A program made the position numbers and the translations under genes. DNA of 64,000 nucleotides from Armatimonadota bacterium (GTDB lineage Bacteria; Armatimonadota; Fimbriimonadia; Fimbriimonadales; Fimbriimonadaceae), in contig JAFDWX010000005.1 of the NCBI GenBank assembly GCA_018268255.1, positions 372,001 through 436,000 of the forward strand, in the 5' to 3' direction. Shown piece after piece: positions 16,720-25,583 of this stretch. Under the pieces are notes generated by a model that saw nothing but the letters and a program-made list of their open reading frames with translations, did not search any database and had not been told where the DNA came from. How positions within the stretch are numbered: position 1 is the stretch's first letter; every line of letters begins with the position of its first letter.

Positions 16720-17940
16720 CTACCCTCCCAACACAGCCAGCGCTCGTCTGCAGGTTTCGAGGCGGTTTTTGTCGGACTCTGATCCGCCAGAAGCGGTTCG
16801 AGATTCCAGCGCACTGATCGCTCTTCGATAGGCGGCGATGGCTTCAGATCTGCGACCGGCAGCTTCATACGCTTGGGCCAGTCTCTGATTGGTCAGTGCC
16901 GAATCCGCGCCAGCGGACAGAGCATTTTCGTAAGCAGAAATCGCTGCCTTCAAATCTCCGTTCTGCATCGCCTCGCGGCCCTGCCTAAGATAATCCGATG
17001 CGCCGCCACGAGAAGTGTTGTTCGAGCCGGAACTGGCGGGATTTCCGCTACCGCGGCTTGGGCTGATCTCGATGATGCCCGGCGACGTGTTTTTCTTAGG
17101 AGAACTACCTCCTACAGGGCGGGGATCAGGATCGACGCTAGGCTGGACCGACGGCGCAGGATTGGTAGGGCGGATCTCCAACGACCCCACAGGAGGCGCC
17201 ATCGGACGAACCGACGATTCCTCACTGTCAGTCTCGTTGGTTCGGATCGCACCCGTTGGCCGAGCATCGGGCAGTGGTTCACGCACAACCGCCCGTGCAC
17301 CTTCATTTGTCGCCAAGTTCTGGGGAATAGTACCGTTCGAGCTTGTTGCGGTGGCTGGATTTGTCGCGGGCTGCTGAATATAAGGATCGTTCCTACCCGC
17401 ATCTGGCATGTTGGTTGCGACATTGCCCATCGTGTTTTGTTGAGCAGAATCTGGGTTAACGGTAGGGCGGGGCTTGAAGACCATATAGGCTCCGCCGAAA
17501 CTGCACACCAGGACGATCGCGGCCGCCGCGGCTAACCAACTCGCTCGTCCAGAAGGCGGTGCGCTCATGTGCGACGCTTCGGTTACGAACACCTCGCGGA
17601 GATGAGCAAGCTTGATCTTGTCGAGCCGTGAGTCCGGATCTAGCTCCACAACCTTCTCGTAGGCTTCCAGCGCTCTGGCGTAGTCGCCTTTTCGCTCGTG
17701 CGCATCTCCCAGCAACGCGTAGGCTCGGGTATCGCTCGGGTTATCGAGCAGAACATCCTGGCAGATGAGAATGGTCTCGTCGTACCGATGGTCGGTCATA
17801 TCCCGGGTGGCTTGGTCCAAGAGTTGCTCGTTGGACTCCAACGCCTCTTTGAGCAGCGTGGGATCCAATGGCTGGCCACAACCGCCACAAAAACGGCTGT
17901 CCAATGTACTTTGCTTCTGGCATGCGCTGCACGTAACCAT
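16720..17940 (-). CDS. Zinc-ribbon, TPR, single-membrane-span protein
   Basis: 406 residues. The N-terminus is a zinc ribbon (CSACQ...CGGCG), then a TPR block (DNPSDTRAYALLGDAHERKGDYARALEAYEKVVEL), one membrane helix near residues 135-155, a long proline/threonine/serine-rich low-complexity stretch (about 160-310) and a second TPR block (AISAYENALSAGADSALTNQRLAQAYEAAGR). This layout puts TPRs on both sides of the membrane, a scaffold design. Function unknown. Upstream lies a sigma-like gene on the same strand with a 45-nt gap. Confidence 0.7.
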   Translation of the reverse strand: MVTCSACQKQSTLDSRFCGGCGQPLDPTLLKEALESNEQLLDQATRDMTDHRYDETILICQDVLLDNPSDTRAYALLGDAHERKGDYARALEAYEKVVELDPDSRLDKIKLAHLREVFVTEASHMSAPPSGRASWLAAAAAIVLVCSFGGAYMVFKPRPTVNPDSAQQNTMGNVATNMPDAGRNDPYIQQPATNPATATSSNGTIPQNLATNEGARAVVREPLPDARPTGAIRTNETDSEESSVRPMAPPVGSLEIRPTNPAPSVQPSVDPDPRPVGGSSPKKNTSPGIIEISPSRGSGNPASSGSNNTSRGGASDYLRQGREAMQNGDLKAAISAYENALSAGADSALTNQRLAQAYEAAGRRSEAIAAYRRAISALESRTASGGSESDKNRLETCRRALAVLGG

Positions 17941-17985
17941 GATTGATCGGTCCTCGACCGGGTGCCCACCCGTGAAACATTGTAC

Positions 17986-18414
17986 CTATCGGCGTTCGAA
18001 ACTCCGACAAATTGTCTGCTCGCGGTACACCTGAGCTAATCCTGCGTACGGATAGACGTAGTAAGCGGCCCGAATCTTCTTAACTGCCTGTAAAAAAATG
18101 TTCTGCGCGCCTTGCTTGGTGTGGCCATTCTTCCGACCGATCTCCTCATAGGTGTGTCCCATGGCTCTCAGGCAGAAGACTTCTCTTTGACGCGCCGTCA
18201 GCCTTGCCATTTCAAGAATCTCTCGCCATTCTTGGCGCATCATGTAGTCGAATTGGGGCTGTGAGGTCCGAAAAGATACGTGGGGCTCCCGCCGAGATGC
18301 CAAGATCAGCTTTTTGTTAAATGCATCCTCCGAATAGTGAGGTCGCTCCGGGTCGCGTGGAGCGAGTGCGAGCAGTGCATCTGCAACGTAGGCCAAATTC
18401 GAAAGACGTATCAT
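17986..18414 (-). CDS. Sigma region 4-like / HTH transcriptional regulator
   Basis: 142 residues. The middle carries LTARQREVFCLRAMGHTYEEIGRKNGHTKQGAQNIFLQAVKKIRAA, split here as the LTxxQREV helix and a helix-turn-helix, close to sigma-70 region 4 or the sigma-like DUF134/PhoB-less regulators. No region 2 is present, so it is unlikely to be a free-standing sigma factor. Start is the ATG at 18414, preceded by GAGGGGATGAG. A large dyad at 18421-18457 sits directly upstream and could be its own operator. Confidence 0.6.
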   Translation of the reverse strand: MIRLSNLAYVADALLALAPRDPERPHYSEDAFNKKLILASRREPHVSFRTSQPQFDYMMRQEWREILEMARLTARQREVFCLRAMGHTYEEIGRKNGHTKQGAQNIFLQAVKKIRAAYYVYPYAGLAQVYREQTICRSFERR

Positions 18415-18420
18415 CTCATC

Positions 18421-18457
18421 CCCTCATTAGTAGATATTTGTATACTACTATTAGAGG
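18421..18457 (-). promoter_or_regulatory. Dyad-symmetric operator candidate upstream of the HTH gene
   Basis: Two nested inverted repeats: CCCTC/GAGGG on the outside and TAGTAG (18428-18433)/CTACTA (18445-18450) inside, centred on an AT-rich 11-nt spacer. On the minus strand the spacer also contains a TATACA hexamer. The TAGTAG/CTACTA arms resemble LexA-type boxes of some Gram-negative groups, but the identity of the regulator is unknown. Confidence 0.45.
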
Positions 18458-18616
18458 GTCCGTCCGCAAAAGTCAACCGGCATCTTCCCGATTCCGGCAA
18501 TCAATCCGGCACAGTTGCTGGTCCCCAGGGACGACAGGACAGGCTGCAAAATTCAGCAAAAATGCGGGTTCTTTGCGAAAAACCTAGTGATTATTCCAAA
18601 TCACCGGCAATTGCCG

Positions 18617-18664
18617 TTGCCAGACTCCCCAACCTGTGATATAGTTTCTGTGAATACGTATTCA
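18617..18664 (+). promoter_or_regulatory. Promoter with palindromic operator at the predicted start site
   Basis: -35 TTGCCA (18617-18622), 17-nt spacer, -10 TATAGT (18640-18645), then the perfect 14-bp palindrome TGAATACGTATTCA (18651-18664), which would overlap +1. The arrangement predicts repression by a dimeric regulator of LacI or GntR type. A near-identical site stands in the same position before the sugar ABC operon (61666-61716). The rest of 18458-18783 holds a roughly 120-nt leader with no gene. Confidence 0.6.
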
Positions 18665-18783
18665 TGAGCTAGTTTGGCTTATCAATACACGCGGAAAAGG
18701 TGGTCCGGTGGTGGTGTTTGGAGATGGATGGGATCTCGCCCCGATCGGCCCTGAAACCGCACTCACATACAGGAGATGGAACG

Positions 18784-20154
18784 ATGAAGTGCACTCTTAA
18801 GAATCTTGCTCTGCTCGGCGTCGCAGCACTCGGCACGAGCGCAATCGCTCAAGTAACCGTGGATGGCTCATTCGATGCGGCCTACGGTTCCCCACTTGTT
18901 CTTCAGAACAATCAGACTAATTTTGGCGACAACAACGTGGCCGATGGCATCTATGCCAACGGATCCGAGTTGAACGGCGCTTATGCCTATCGCACCTGGG
19001 ACGCAATCTATGTCTTCATCCCGGGCAACGTCGAGACCAACTACAACCGACTTGACCTGTTCATCGACTCCCGCTCGGGTGGCGAGAATCGACTCGGTAA
19101 TTCCCAGTCGGACATTAACTTTGGCGGGCTCCGCCGAATGGGCGATGATGGCTCCGGCAACGGTCTCACCTTCGACACCGGCTTCGATGCTGATTACTGC
19201 ATCATCATCAATGGCGGCGAAAGCGGAACCGGCCAGGTAACGTTTTACATGGACCTCGGCATTGTTGGCAACGCATCGGCGGTCATCGGCAAGAACCCAT
19301 GGAACCGCGGCGGCGTGTACATGGGCAACTTCACCCGAAACGCGGGTGGCACCAGCACAGGAGCCGGCCAGGTTGACCTCGGGATCAAACTCGCTTACAA
19401 TAACGCCAACATCGCTGGTGTCGAGTCTGGCGCGGGTATGTCTTCGCTGGCATCCACCGGTCTTGGCACGGGCGTGGAATTCAAGATTCCAACCGGCGCG
19501 ATTTCCGGCAGCGGCCCGGTCAGAATGTGCGCTCTGATCAACGCAGGCGACCACGGCTATGTGAGCAACCAGGTTCTTGGCGGACTTGGCGGAAACGACA
19601 ACCTCGGCGACCCCCGATACGTCAATTTCGACCTCTTCCCTGGAAATCAGTACTTTACAGTCCCAGCAGGTACGGCGTTCCCGACAGTGCATGGCACCGT
19701 GGACTTCAATGGCGGCGAGAAAGTCTCCATGTTCAAGGCCACTTTGCTTGACGCCAACGCAAATGAACTCGGAACGATCGTCATCGCTCCCGATGACAAT
19801 GGAAACTTCGCGTTCCAAGTACCCGCTGCAGGTAGCTACACACTCTCGGGCGCGAAAGCTCCGAAGTATCTGGGCGACAGCAAGACCTTTACGGCAACCG
19901 GCACAGGAGCAACGATTTCGTTGAATCTCCGACCTGGCGACATCGACGGCGATGGATCGGTCACGATCTTCGACTACGTCGAGCTGAGCGGTTATTTCGA
20001 CAAGTCCTACGATTCGGGCAATGCTGGCGACTGGAACAACGTTCCGGATGGCGGAATCACCGCTCCTTACGAGAGTGACCTCGATGGCGACGGATCCATC
20101 ACCATCTTCGACTACCTGTTCTTGTCCACGTTCTTTGATCAGTCGGACAATTAA
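18784..20154 (+). CDS. Secreted protein with C-terminal dockerin type I repeats
   Basis: 456 residues from the ATG at 18784 (AGGAGATGG lies just upstream). Signal peptide: KNLALLGVAALGTSAIAQ. Residues about 25-330 form a glycine/asparagine-rich beta domain with no enzyme signature. Residues about 340-385 look like a small Ig/carboxypeptidase-regulatory type domain, and the last about 70 residues hold two calcium-binding dockerin loops (DIDGDGSVTIFDY and DLDGDGSITIFDY). Dockerins bind cohesins, yet no cohesin is in the window; in non-cellulosomal bacteria such pairs often serve cell-surface assembly. Its promoter carries the operator shared with the ABC importer. Confidence 0.82.
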   Translation: MKCTLKNLALLGVAALGTSAIAQVTVDGSFDAAYGSPLVLQNNQTNFGDNNVADGIYANGSELNGAYAYRTWDAIYVFIPGNVETNYNRLDLFIDSRSGGENRLGNSQSDINFGGLRRMGDDGSGNGLTFDTGFDADYCIIINGGESGTGQVTFYMDLGIVGNASAVIGKNPWNRGGVYMGNFTRNAGGTSTGAGQVDLGIKLAYNNANIAGVESGAGMSSLASTGLGTGVEFKIPTGAISGSGPVRMCALINAGDHGYVSNQVLGGLGGNDNLGDPRYVNFDLFPGNQYFTVPAGTAFPTVHGTVDFNGGEKVSMFKATLLDANANELGTIVIAPDDNGNFAFQVPAAGSYTLSGAKAPKYLGDSKTFTATGTGATISLNLRPGDIDGDGSVTIFDYVELSGYFDKSYDSGNAGDWNNVPDGGITAPYESDLDGDGSITIFDYLFLSTFFDQSDN

Positions 20155-20179
20155 TCTCCTCCAATAAGAACAACTCACT

Positions 20180-20209
20180 GGGGTCGGCACTTGAGAGGGT
20201 GCTGGCCCC
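20180..20209 (+). terminator. Rho-independent terminator after the dockerin gene
   Basis: GGGGTCGGCAC pairs with GTGCTGGCCCC over 11 bp (two G-T pairs), loop of 8, followed by TTTCCACTTT. Confidence 0.75.
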
Positions 20210-20251
20210 TTTCCACTTTGGGACCGGACCGGAACCCGATATACTGGAGAC

Positions 20252-21337
20252 ATGGAATCCACTCTCTGCCGAACCCCGCTCTTTGATGCCCATATCCGCG
20301 CTGGAGCCAAAATGGCAGGATTCGCTGGCTATGATATGCCCATTCAGTACACCGGCATCATTGCAGAAGCAAAGGCGGTGCGAGAAGGTGCCGGGATGTT
20401 TGATGTCAGCCATATGGCGCGACTCTCTCTAACCGGTGATCGAGTACTGGAATACCTGGAGTGGATCACAACCAACGACGTCTCAAAATTGACGGACGGC
20501 ACGGGTCAATATTCCCTTCTTCCCAACGATCAGGGAGGAGCCGTAGATGACATCATCGTCTACCGGATCCACGCGACGAACTTCCGGATGGTGGTCAATG
20601 CGTCGAACCACATCAAGGATCTAGCTTGGATGAAGCTTCAGAATTCGTTTGGAGTCACCATTGAAGATCTGACCGACGAGACCGCAATGATCGCCGTTCA
20701 GGGTCCCAAGGCTGTGGCGATCCTTGCCAGTATGTCGCCTGACGGTGGCGCTTTCGAGTCTGCACCTGCCTTCGGTATCGTCAACTCGACGGTGGCTGAG
20801 ATTCCAGTTTTTGCGGCTCGCTCTGGCTACACCGGCGAGGATGGCTACGAGCTTATCTGCGCGGCGCGGGATGCGGACAAGCTATGGACTGCTTTGAAGG
20901 ACCATGGCGTGGTGGAATGTGGACTGGGATCGCGCGATGTTTTGCGTGTCGAGGCTGGACTGCCGCTCTATGGCCATGAGTTGGACGACGAACGCAGTCC
21001 ACTGGAGGCAGGATTAGGATGGGTCATCAGCAAAACCAAGACTTTTATCGGTTCTGAGCCGATGGCTCAGGTGAGGGCGCAAGGTGTGGAATCAAAACTG
21101 ATGGGTGTCCGGCTGAACGGAAAGCGACTCCCGATGCAAGGTGCCCAGATTTTCTCTGGTGACCACGCTGTAGGCGGAGTTTCGAGCGGAATCTATTCGC
21201 CCTTGCTCGAGTGCGGAGTGGCATTTGCATTTCTCCATCCAAGCTGCAAAGAGGGAGACGCTGTCGAAATCGACATGCGCGGCAAAAAAGAGCCGGCAGT
21301 GGTTGTCAACAAACGATTTTACAAACGGCAAAAATAA
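20252..21337 (+). CDS. gcvT: Aminomethyltransferase (glycine cleavage T protein)
   Basis: Moves the aminomethyl carbon from the H protein to tetrahydrofolate, releasing ammonia. 361 residues, the normal length. Signatures: TPLFDAHIRAGAKMAGFAGYDMPIQY, GMFDVSHMARL, GGAVDDIIVYR carrying the folate-site Asp, RSGYTGEDGYEL, and a C-terminal beta-barrel (VGGVSSGIYSP). No gcvH or gcvP lies nearby; a 102-residue unknown protein follows. TATACT sits 6 nt before the ATG, so the mRNA may be leaderless. Confidence 0.95.
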   Translation: MESTLCRTPLFDAHIRAGAKMAGFAGYDMPIQYTGIIAEAKAVREGAGMFDVSHMARLSLTGDRVLEYLEWITTNDVSKLTDGTGQYSLLPNDQGGAVDDIIVYRIHATNFRMVVNASNHIKDLAWMKLQNSFGVTIEDLTDETAMIAVQGPKAVAILASMSPDGGAFESAPAFGIVNSTVAEIPVFAARSGYTGEDGYELICAARDADKLWTALKDHGVVECGLGSRDVLRVEAGLPLYGHELDDERSPLEAGLGWVISKTKTFIGSEPMAQVRAQGVESKLMGVRLNGKRLPMQGAQIFSGDHAVGGVSSGIYSPLLECGVAFAFLHPSCKEGDAVEIDMRGKKEPAVVVNKRFYKRQK

Positions 21338-21383
21338 ACTGAACGAAAGCTGCGTAGATTCCAATAAATAATTTGAGACCGCA

Positions 21384-21692
21384 ATGACACAAGCACTTGA
21401 ACTTCCACTATTAGGGCTTGAGACCGATTTTCCGGAAACTCTGTTTTTGTTGTTTCATCCGTCCTCGCAGAAGTACGGTTGCTTCTGCCACGATGGGATC
21501 CACGGCTTAGCGTGCTTTTCCAACGAGCAATCCGCGTTCCGATTTGCTGAGTGGATTGACCTGAGCGGGATGATGACCCTGGAAGTCGACTTCGATGAAG
21601 CACGAGAGGTTGCCAAAGCCCGTCCCATGCCCATCATCAGCTTAATGCTCTTGGACAATCTCAACGATCCGAAAATCCACTACGTGCGATAG
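21384..21692 (+). CDS. Hypothetical protein, 102 residues
   Basis: No family recognised. The protein is acidic with two hydrophobic stretches (LFLLFHPSS and IISLMLLDNL) and a CFCHDG motif; it looks like a compact alpha/beta domain. It lies 46 nt after gcvT and 9 nt before the amidase on the same strand, so it is probably expressed with them. Codon use resembles its neighbours. Alternative: part of the gcvT operon without metabolic link. Confidence 0.6.
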   Translation: MTQALELPLLGLETDFPETLFLLFHPSSQKYGCFCHDGIHGLACFSNEQSAFRFAEWIDLSGMMTLEVDFDEAREVAKARPMPIISLMLLDNLNDPKIHYVR

Positions 21693-21701
21693 CCTCGATT
21701 G

Positions 21702-23372
21702 ATGCCAAACTCTGGCATGCACGCTGGCTCTTCGCTTTCCAGACGCGAGGTTATCGGACTTGCGTCGGTTTTGGCCGTAACCCTTGCCTTTCCCGCCGCC
21801 GCTGTGGCGCGGCAACCGGAAGCGAAGTTGTCGGTCGACGATCTAAAAGCTGCGTGCCGCATCGCGGATCTCGACATCCCAGAGGAAGACCTCAAACGCA
21901 TTCTTCCGGACGTCCAGAACTTTGCCAAGCAATTCGCGGAGATGAGGGCTCTCCCCATCAACTACCAAACCGAGCCGCGCACGGTTTTCACTCCGCTTGA
22001 GTCCGAACCCGCGAAGGGACCTGGGAAAATCACTGCAAGGGTCACCGCAAAGCTTCGCAAGGACATCGCGGGACTTTCAACCGAAGACATCGCGTTTTCG
22101 AGTGTGGGTCAGCTTGCTCTCTGGATCAAAACACGAAAAATTTCATCGGTCCATCTCACTGAAATCTATCTGGAGCGGCTGAAACGCTTTGGTCCCAAGC
22201 TCTTGTGCGTCGCCTCGCTGTGCGAATCTTCAGCGTTGGCCCAGGCTCGAGCTGCGGATGATGAGATTGCGCAAGGACGTTATCGTGGAACCTTGCACGG
22301 AATTCCATACGGGGTCAAAGACCTCTTTGCATCCAAAGACGCACCAACCGGTTGGGGTGCCGAGCCCTACCGTGGGCAGACTTTTGACTACGACGCTGAA
22401 GTTATTCAGCGGCTCAATGCTGCTGGGGCCATCATGGTTGCGAAAACCACTCTCGGTGCCCTTGCGATGGGGGACGTTTGGTACGGAGGGAAAACCAGAA
22501 ACCCGTGGGATCCCGATGAAGGTTCCAGCGGTTCAAGCGCCGGATCTGCATCCTCCACCGCAGCAGGATTGGTCGCCTTCTCCATCGGGACCGAGACGCT
22601 GGGAAGCATCTGCTCACCGAGTTGGCAGTGCCGCGTTTCAGGGTTGCGGCCAACCTACGGACGAGTATCCCGATGGGGCGGCATGGCCCTGAGCTACACG
22701 ATGGACAAGGTTGGCCCAATTTGCCGGACCATGGAGGACTGCGCCTTGGTGCTTGCCGCTATCGCCGGACACGATCCGAAAGATCCGTCTTCGGTAACGC
22801 GCCCATTTAGCTACCCAGCCAACGCAGACCTGCGGAAGATGCGATTTGGCCTTGCTCTATCCAAAGGCGAGAAAATACCCGAGGGCTCCATCATCCACAC
22901 GCTGAAAAACAAAGTGGGTTCATTCGTGGAGGTTGCGGTTCCACAAATACCGGAAGGAATGGAGGCGATCCTCATGGCAGAGTCCGCTTCCGCGTTTGAT
23001 GAGTTTCTGCGATCAGATAACATCAACAAATTGGAAAATTCCGCCTGGCCCGATTACTTTAGGTCTGCCCGGTTCGTGCCTGCGGTCGAATATATCCAGA
23101 CTCAACGAGCGCGCAGTTTGCTGATGGCTCAGATGGCAGAGCTGATGAAGGACTTCGATGTTCTTGTGACTCCGAACATTGGCCTTTCGACTCTCTTTTT
23201 AACCAACCTAACCGGCCATCCGCAGGCCATTATTCCGGATGGCGTGGGGGACAAAGGGATCCAGCGATCGTGCTCCTTTATTGGCCACCTTTATCGTGAA
23301 GACCTCTTGGCATCTGTGGCTAACCAGGTTCAAATGCTCTCGACTTACCACACCCTGCGACCGACACTGTAG
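21702..23372 (+). CDS. Amidase-signature family enzyme, Tat-exported
   Basis: 556 residues. A twin-arginine signal (SRREVIGLASVLAVTLAFPAAA) at the N-terminus predicts export of the folded enzyme. The amidase signature is intact: GVKDLF with the catalytic Lys, GSSGSSAGSAS with the cis-Ser, and GTETLGSICSPSWQCRVSGLRPT with the nucleophile Ser. The export signal and the long N-terminal segment (about 60-130) argue against GatA, although gatB lies 3 kb away. The substrate is unknown. The next gene starts 7 nt after its stop. Confidence 0.88.
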   Translation: MPNSGMHAGSSLSRREVIGLASVLAVTLAFPAAAVARQPEAKLSVDDLKAACRIADLDIPEEDLKRILPDVQNFAKQFAEMRALPINYQTEPRTVFTPLESEPAKGPGKITARVTAKLRKDIAGLSTEDIAFSSVGQLALWIKTRKISSVHLTEIYLERLKRFGPKLLCVASLCESSALAQARAADDEIAQGRYRGTLHGIPYGVKDLFASKDAPTGWGAEPYRGQTFDYDAEVIQRLNAAGAIMVAKTTLGALAMGDVWYGGKTRNPWDPDEGSSGSSAGSASSTAAGLVAFSIGTETLGSICSPSWQCRVSGLRPTYGRVSRWGGMALSYTMDKVGPICRTMEDCALVLAAIAGHDPKDPSSVTRPFSYPANADLRKMRFGLALSKGEKIPEGSIIHTLKNKVGSFVEVAVPQIPEGMEAILMAESASAFDEFLRSDNINKLENSAWPDYFRSARFVPAVEYIQTQRARSLLMAQMAELMKDFDVLVTPNIGLSTLFLTNLTGHPQAIIPDGVGDKGIQRSCSFIGHLYREDLLASVANQVQMLSTYHTLRPTL

Positions 23373-23379
23373 ATTAAGA

Positions 23380-24426
23380 ATGCGCACCGCACCACGTCAA
23401 TACGCCGAACTCCACCTGCATCTTGGCGGAGCTGTGTTGCCTCGAATTTTGTACAGTTATCTTCACAAAGTGAAGTTCGATCGGCTTCACCCAGACAAGC
23501 TAGCTATTGCTCACCAATATCTCAAAACCTATCCCACGTATGAGCGATGGGAAAAGAAACTGACGAAACCTAGTAAGACTCTCACGGAGTATCTGGAGGC
23601 GCACAAAATTGTTGAGCCGCTGCAAACAGTTAGCAGCGTTGCGTATATGGTCAATCGCCTACTCCGTGGCTGTTACGTGTTTGAGAATTTGGCATACCTC
23701 GAGCTGAGATATAACCCCTACTTTCGCATCGATCGAACCCTACCTACATCTCAAGCGGTCGACAAGATGAAAGAACTTGTCGCAACAATACACGCCACCG
23801 CGGCGGCCAATTTCAGAGAGTTTCCCATCGTTTTCTCACAAATCCTGTGTATGGACAGTCGCCTTCCCAATGAAATCAACGCTGCCATCGCGGGGATCGC
23901 TTCGGAAATGAAGGCCGAGGTGTGTGCTGTGGATTTGGCTGGACCTGATACGGTGTATCAAGAGCGTCGGGAAGAACTTTTGAGCAGCATCAAATATGCG
24001 CGTGAGAAATTGGGACTCAACGTCACCACTCACTTGTTTGAAACAACAAGCGGCTCCCTTGAGGAATTGGTGCCCTATTGCGATCGAATTGGACACGGAA
24101 TCCAAATCCCGCTCCACTATCCGCACTTGCTACCGCTTCTCGCCAAGAACCGCATCTGCCTGGAAATCTGTCCGACCACCTACTTTCGCACTGGCTCGAT
24201 ACAAAGCTATGCCGAACTTCGCCCCGTGTTCCAGACTTGCTTCGATCTTGGCGTGGCGATCGCCGTCTGCACCGATAACTCCGGTCTTCACGGAGTGCGC
24301 CTCCCCCTGGAGTTCGAACGGCTTCTAACCCACAAGGTAATCAACTTCCACGAAATGGAAGTTTGCCGCGAAAACGCCTTTCGCCACGCCTTTCGCTGGC
24401 CCGGATTGGTCGAGCGCCGCGATTAG
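23380..24426 (+). CDS. Adenosine deaminase-like metal-dependent hydrolase (divergent)
   Basis: 348 residues from the ATG at 23380, 7 nt after the amidase stop. Family features: ELHLHLGGAV near the N-terminus (HxH metal ligands), CYVFENLAYLELRYNP, DRIGHGIQ with a metal His, and ICLEICPTTYFRTGS. Two motifs deviate: the usual HAGE is HLFE, and the usual TDDP is CTDN, so the first Asp (metal ligand) is kept but the second is Asn. It is probably a deaminase or related hydrolase with changed specificity. Its 3' end overlaps the convergent FHA gene by 4 nt. Confidence 0.7.
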   Translation: MRTAPRQYAELHLHLGGAVLPRILYSYLHKVKFDRLHPDKLAIAHQYLKTYPTYERWEKKLTKPSKTLTEYLEAHKIVEPLQTVSSVAYMVNRLLRGCYVFENLAYLELRYNPYFRIDRTLPTSQAVDKMKELVATIHATAAANFREFPIVFSQILCMDSRLPNEINAAIAGIASEMKAEVCAVDLAGPDTVYQERREELLSSIKYAREKLGLNVTTHLFETTSGSLEELVPYCDRIGHGIQIPLHYPHLLPLLAKNRICLEICPTTYFRTGSIQSYAELRPVFQTCFDLGVAIAVCTDNSGLHGVRLPLEFERLLTHKVINFHEMEVCRENAFRHAFRWPGLVERRD

Positions 24427-25289
24427 GCGAGTTCAACGCGAAATTCGAGATTACCGATCTTCAGAGTGTCGCCCGTCTTTAGTACGGTTTCCGTATCTTT
24501 TGGTAACCGAACTGTATTTACGTAGGTGCCGTTCGTGCTTCCCGTATCGATAACCACGATCGAACCCTCTCCACCTTTGAACTTTCCGTGGCGACTCGAT
24601 GCGTAGGGATCCTCGATCACGATGTCGTTGTCCGCCTTGCGGCCGAAGGAGTGCTCACCTTGAAACACCTCGATCGTCTGCTCGGGAGCAACCAAACTTC
24701 CTGACAATTTGCGAACCGTTGGAGCCGCAGTGATGGCCTGCGTACGTGTAGAAGAGCCGATCAGGGTCTTGGTAGACTCCCCAGGCAAGCTGACCGTCAT
24801 TTCCAGACCTCCGAACGAAACCTTATCTCCTGCAACAATCGGCTTGGATTCTCCTTGCCCCAAGGCCTGTCCGTTCACCTTCGTTCCGTTTGTGCTGCCC
24901 ACGTCAGAGATTATTAGGGCTCCATCAGAATTTGTGATCTCCGCATGGCGACGACTCACTCTCGTGTCGTCAATCATTAGGTCACCTAATCGACCCACGC
25001 TGTTGCTCCCGGGCCTAATATAAAACTCACGCCCCGAGCCATCAACCAAGGTTGGAAGTTGCACTGCCGGTGCTCCAAAGGCATCGCCTTCCAGAGCTCG
25101 ATCAAAGATGAGCCCGCAGTCAACACAGAACATCACACCCACAGGGTTGAAGGTTTTGCACACCGGACACTGGACCGGTTTGATCGTAACCGTGGCCTCA
25201 ATGGTCGGCGCGGTTCCCATGATGGTTTTGTTCGGATCAAGAGTAGGCGCAACTCCCATCTGTGTCTTGTTTGGATCAACCGTGGTCAT
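24423..25289 (-). CDS. Double FHA-domain protein with zinc ribbon
   Basis: 288 residues. N-terminus: two near-copies of DPNKTxMGxAPT, threonine-rich, a plausible target of Ser/Thr kinases. Then a zinc ribbon (CPVCKTFNPVGVMFCVDCG), and two FHA domains (about 92-165 and 200-285) each with the GR, SRRH/SSRH and STNGT/GTNGTYVN-type phosphothreonine-binding motifs. FHA proteins dock phosphorylated partners; a protein kinase is expected elsewhere in the genome. It is the last gene of the gatB-TPR-DUF167-FHA unit. Confidence 0.85.
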   Translation of the reverse strand: MTTVDPNKTQMGVAPTLDPNKTIMGTAPTIEATVTIKPVQCPVCKTFNPVGVMFCVDCGLIFDRALEGDAFGAPAVQLPTLVDGSGREFYIRPGSNSVGRLGDLMIDDTRVSRRHAEITNSDGALIISDVGSTNGTKVNGQALGQGESKPIVAGDKVSFGGLEMTVSLPGESTKTLIGSSTRTQAITAAPTVRKLSGSLVAPEQTIEVFQGEHSFGRKADNDIVIEDPYASSRHGKFKGGEGSIVVIDTGSTNGTYVNTVRLPKDTETVLKTGDTLKIGNLEFRVELA

Positions 25290-25310
25290 ATCTTTAATCT
25301 TGGACGAAAC

Positions 25311-25583
25311 TCACCGTCTCTTTCGTACTTGTTCTGATGCGAGTTTCAAATCTTCGACTGAAAAGGAGCCCAAATCGATCACCTTTTCTCTGGAATGTCC
25401 ACCACTGACCACCGCCAAAGTGGATTTGGCAACCCGGAGAGTCTTGGCAATAAGCTCGATGACAGCCTCATTCGCCTCACCGTCGGTTGGGGATGCAGTT
25501 ACCCACACTTTGCACCCGTTCTCGCCAAATTCAATCTTATTTTGAGAGGCTTTGGGAGTTACCCGTATGGAAATTTGCGCCAT
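25311..25583 (-). CDS. DUF167 / YggU family protein
   Basis: 90 residues: ISIRVTPKASQNKIE, VWVTASPTDGEANEAVIELIAKTL and SGGHSREKVIDL match the small, widely conserved DUF167 family of unknown function. Its start overlaps the stop of the TPR gene by one base; gap to the FHA gene is 21 nt. Length is standard. Confidence 0.9.
   Translation of the reverse strand: MAQISIRVTPKASQNKIEFGENGCKVWVTASPTDGEANEAVIELIAKTLRVAKSTLAVVSGGHSREKVIDLGSFSVEDLKLASEQVRKRR

Noticed and set aside
18868-20310. A 480-codon minus-strand frame across the dockerin gene
   Set aside because: Antisense shadow; the plus strand has signal peptide, dockerin motifs, promoter and terminator.
21702-23372. Amidase considered as GatA of the amidotransferase
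   Set aside because: It has a Tat export signal and an extra N-terminal segment; GatA works in the cytoplasm with GatB and GatC.
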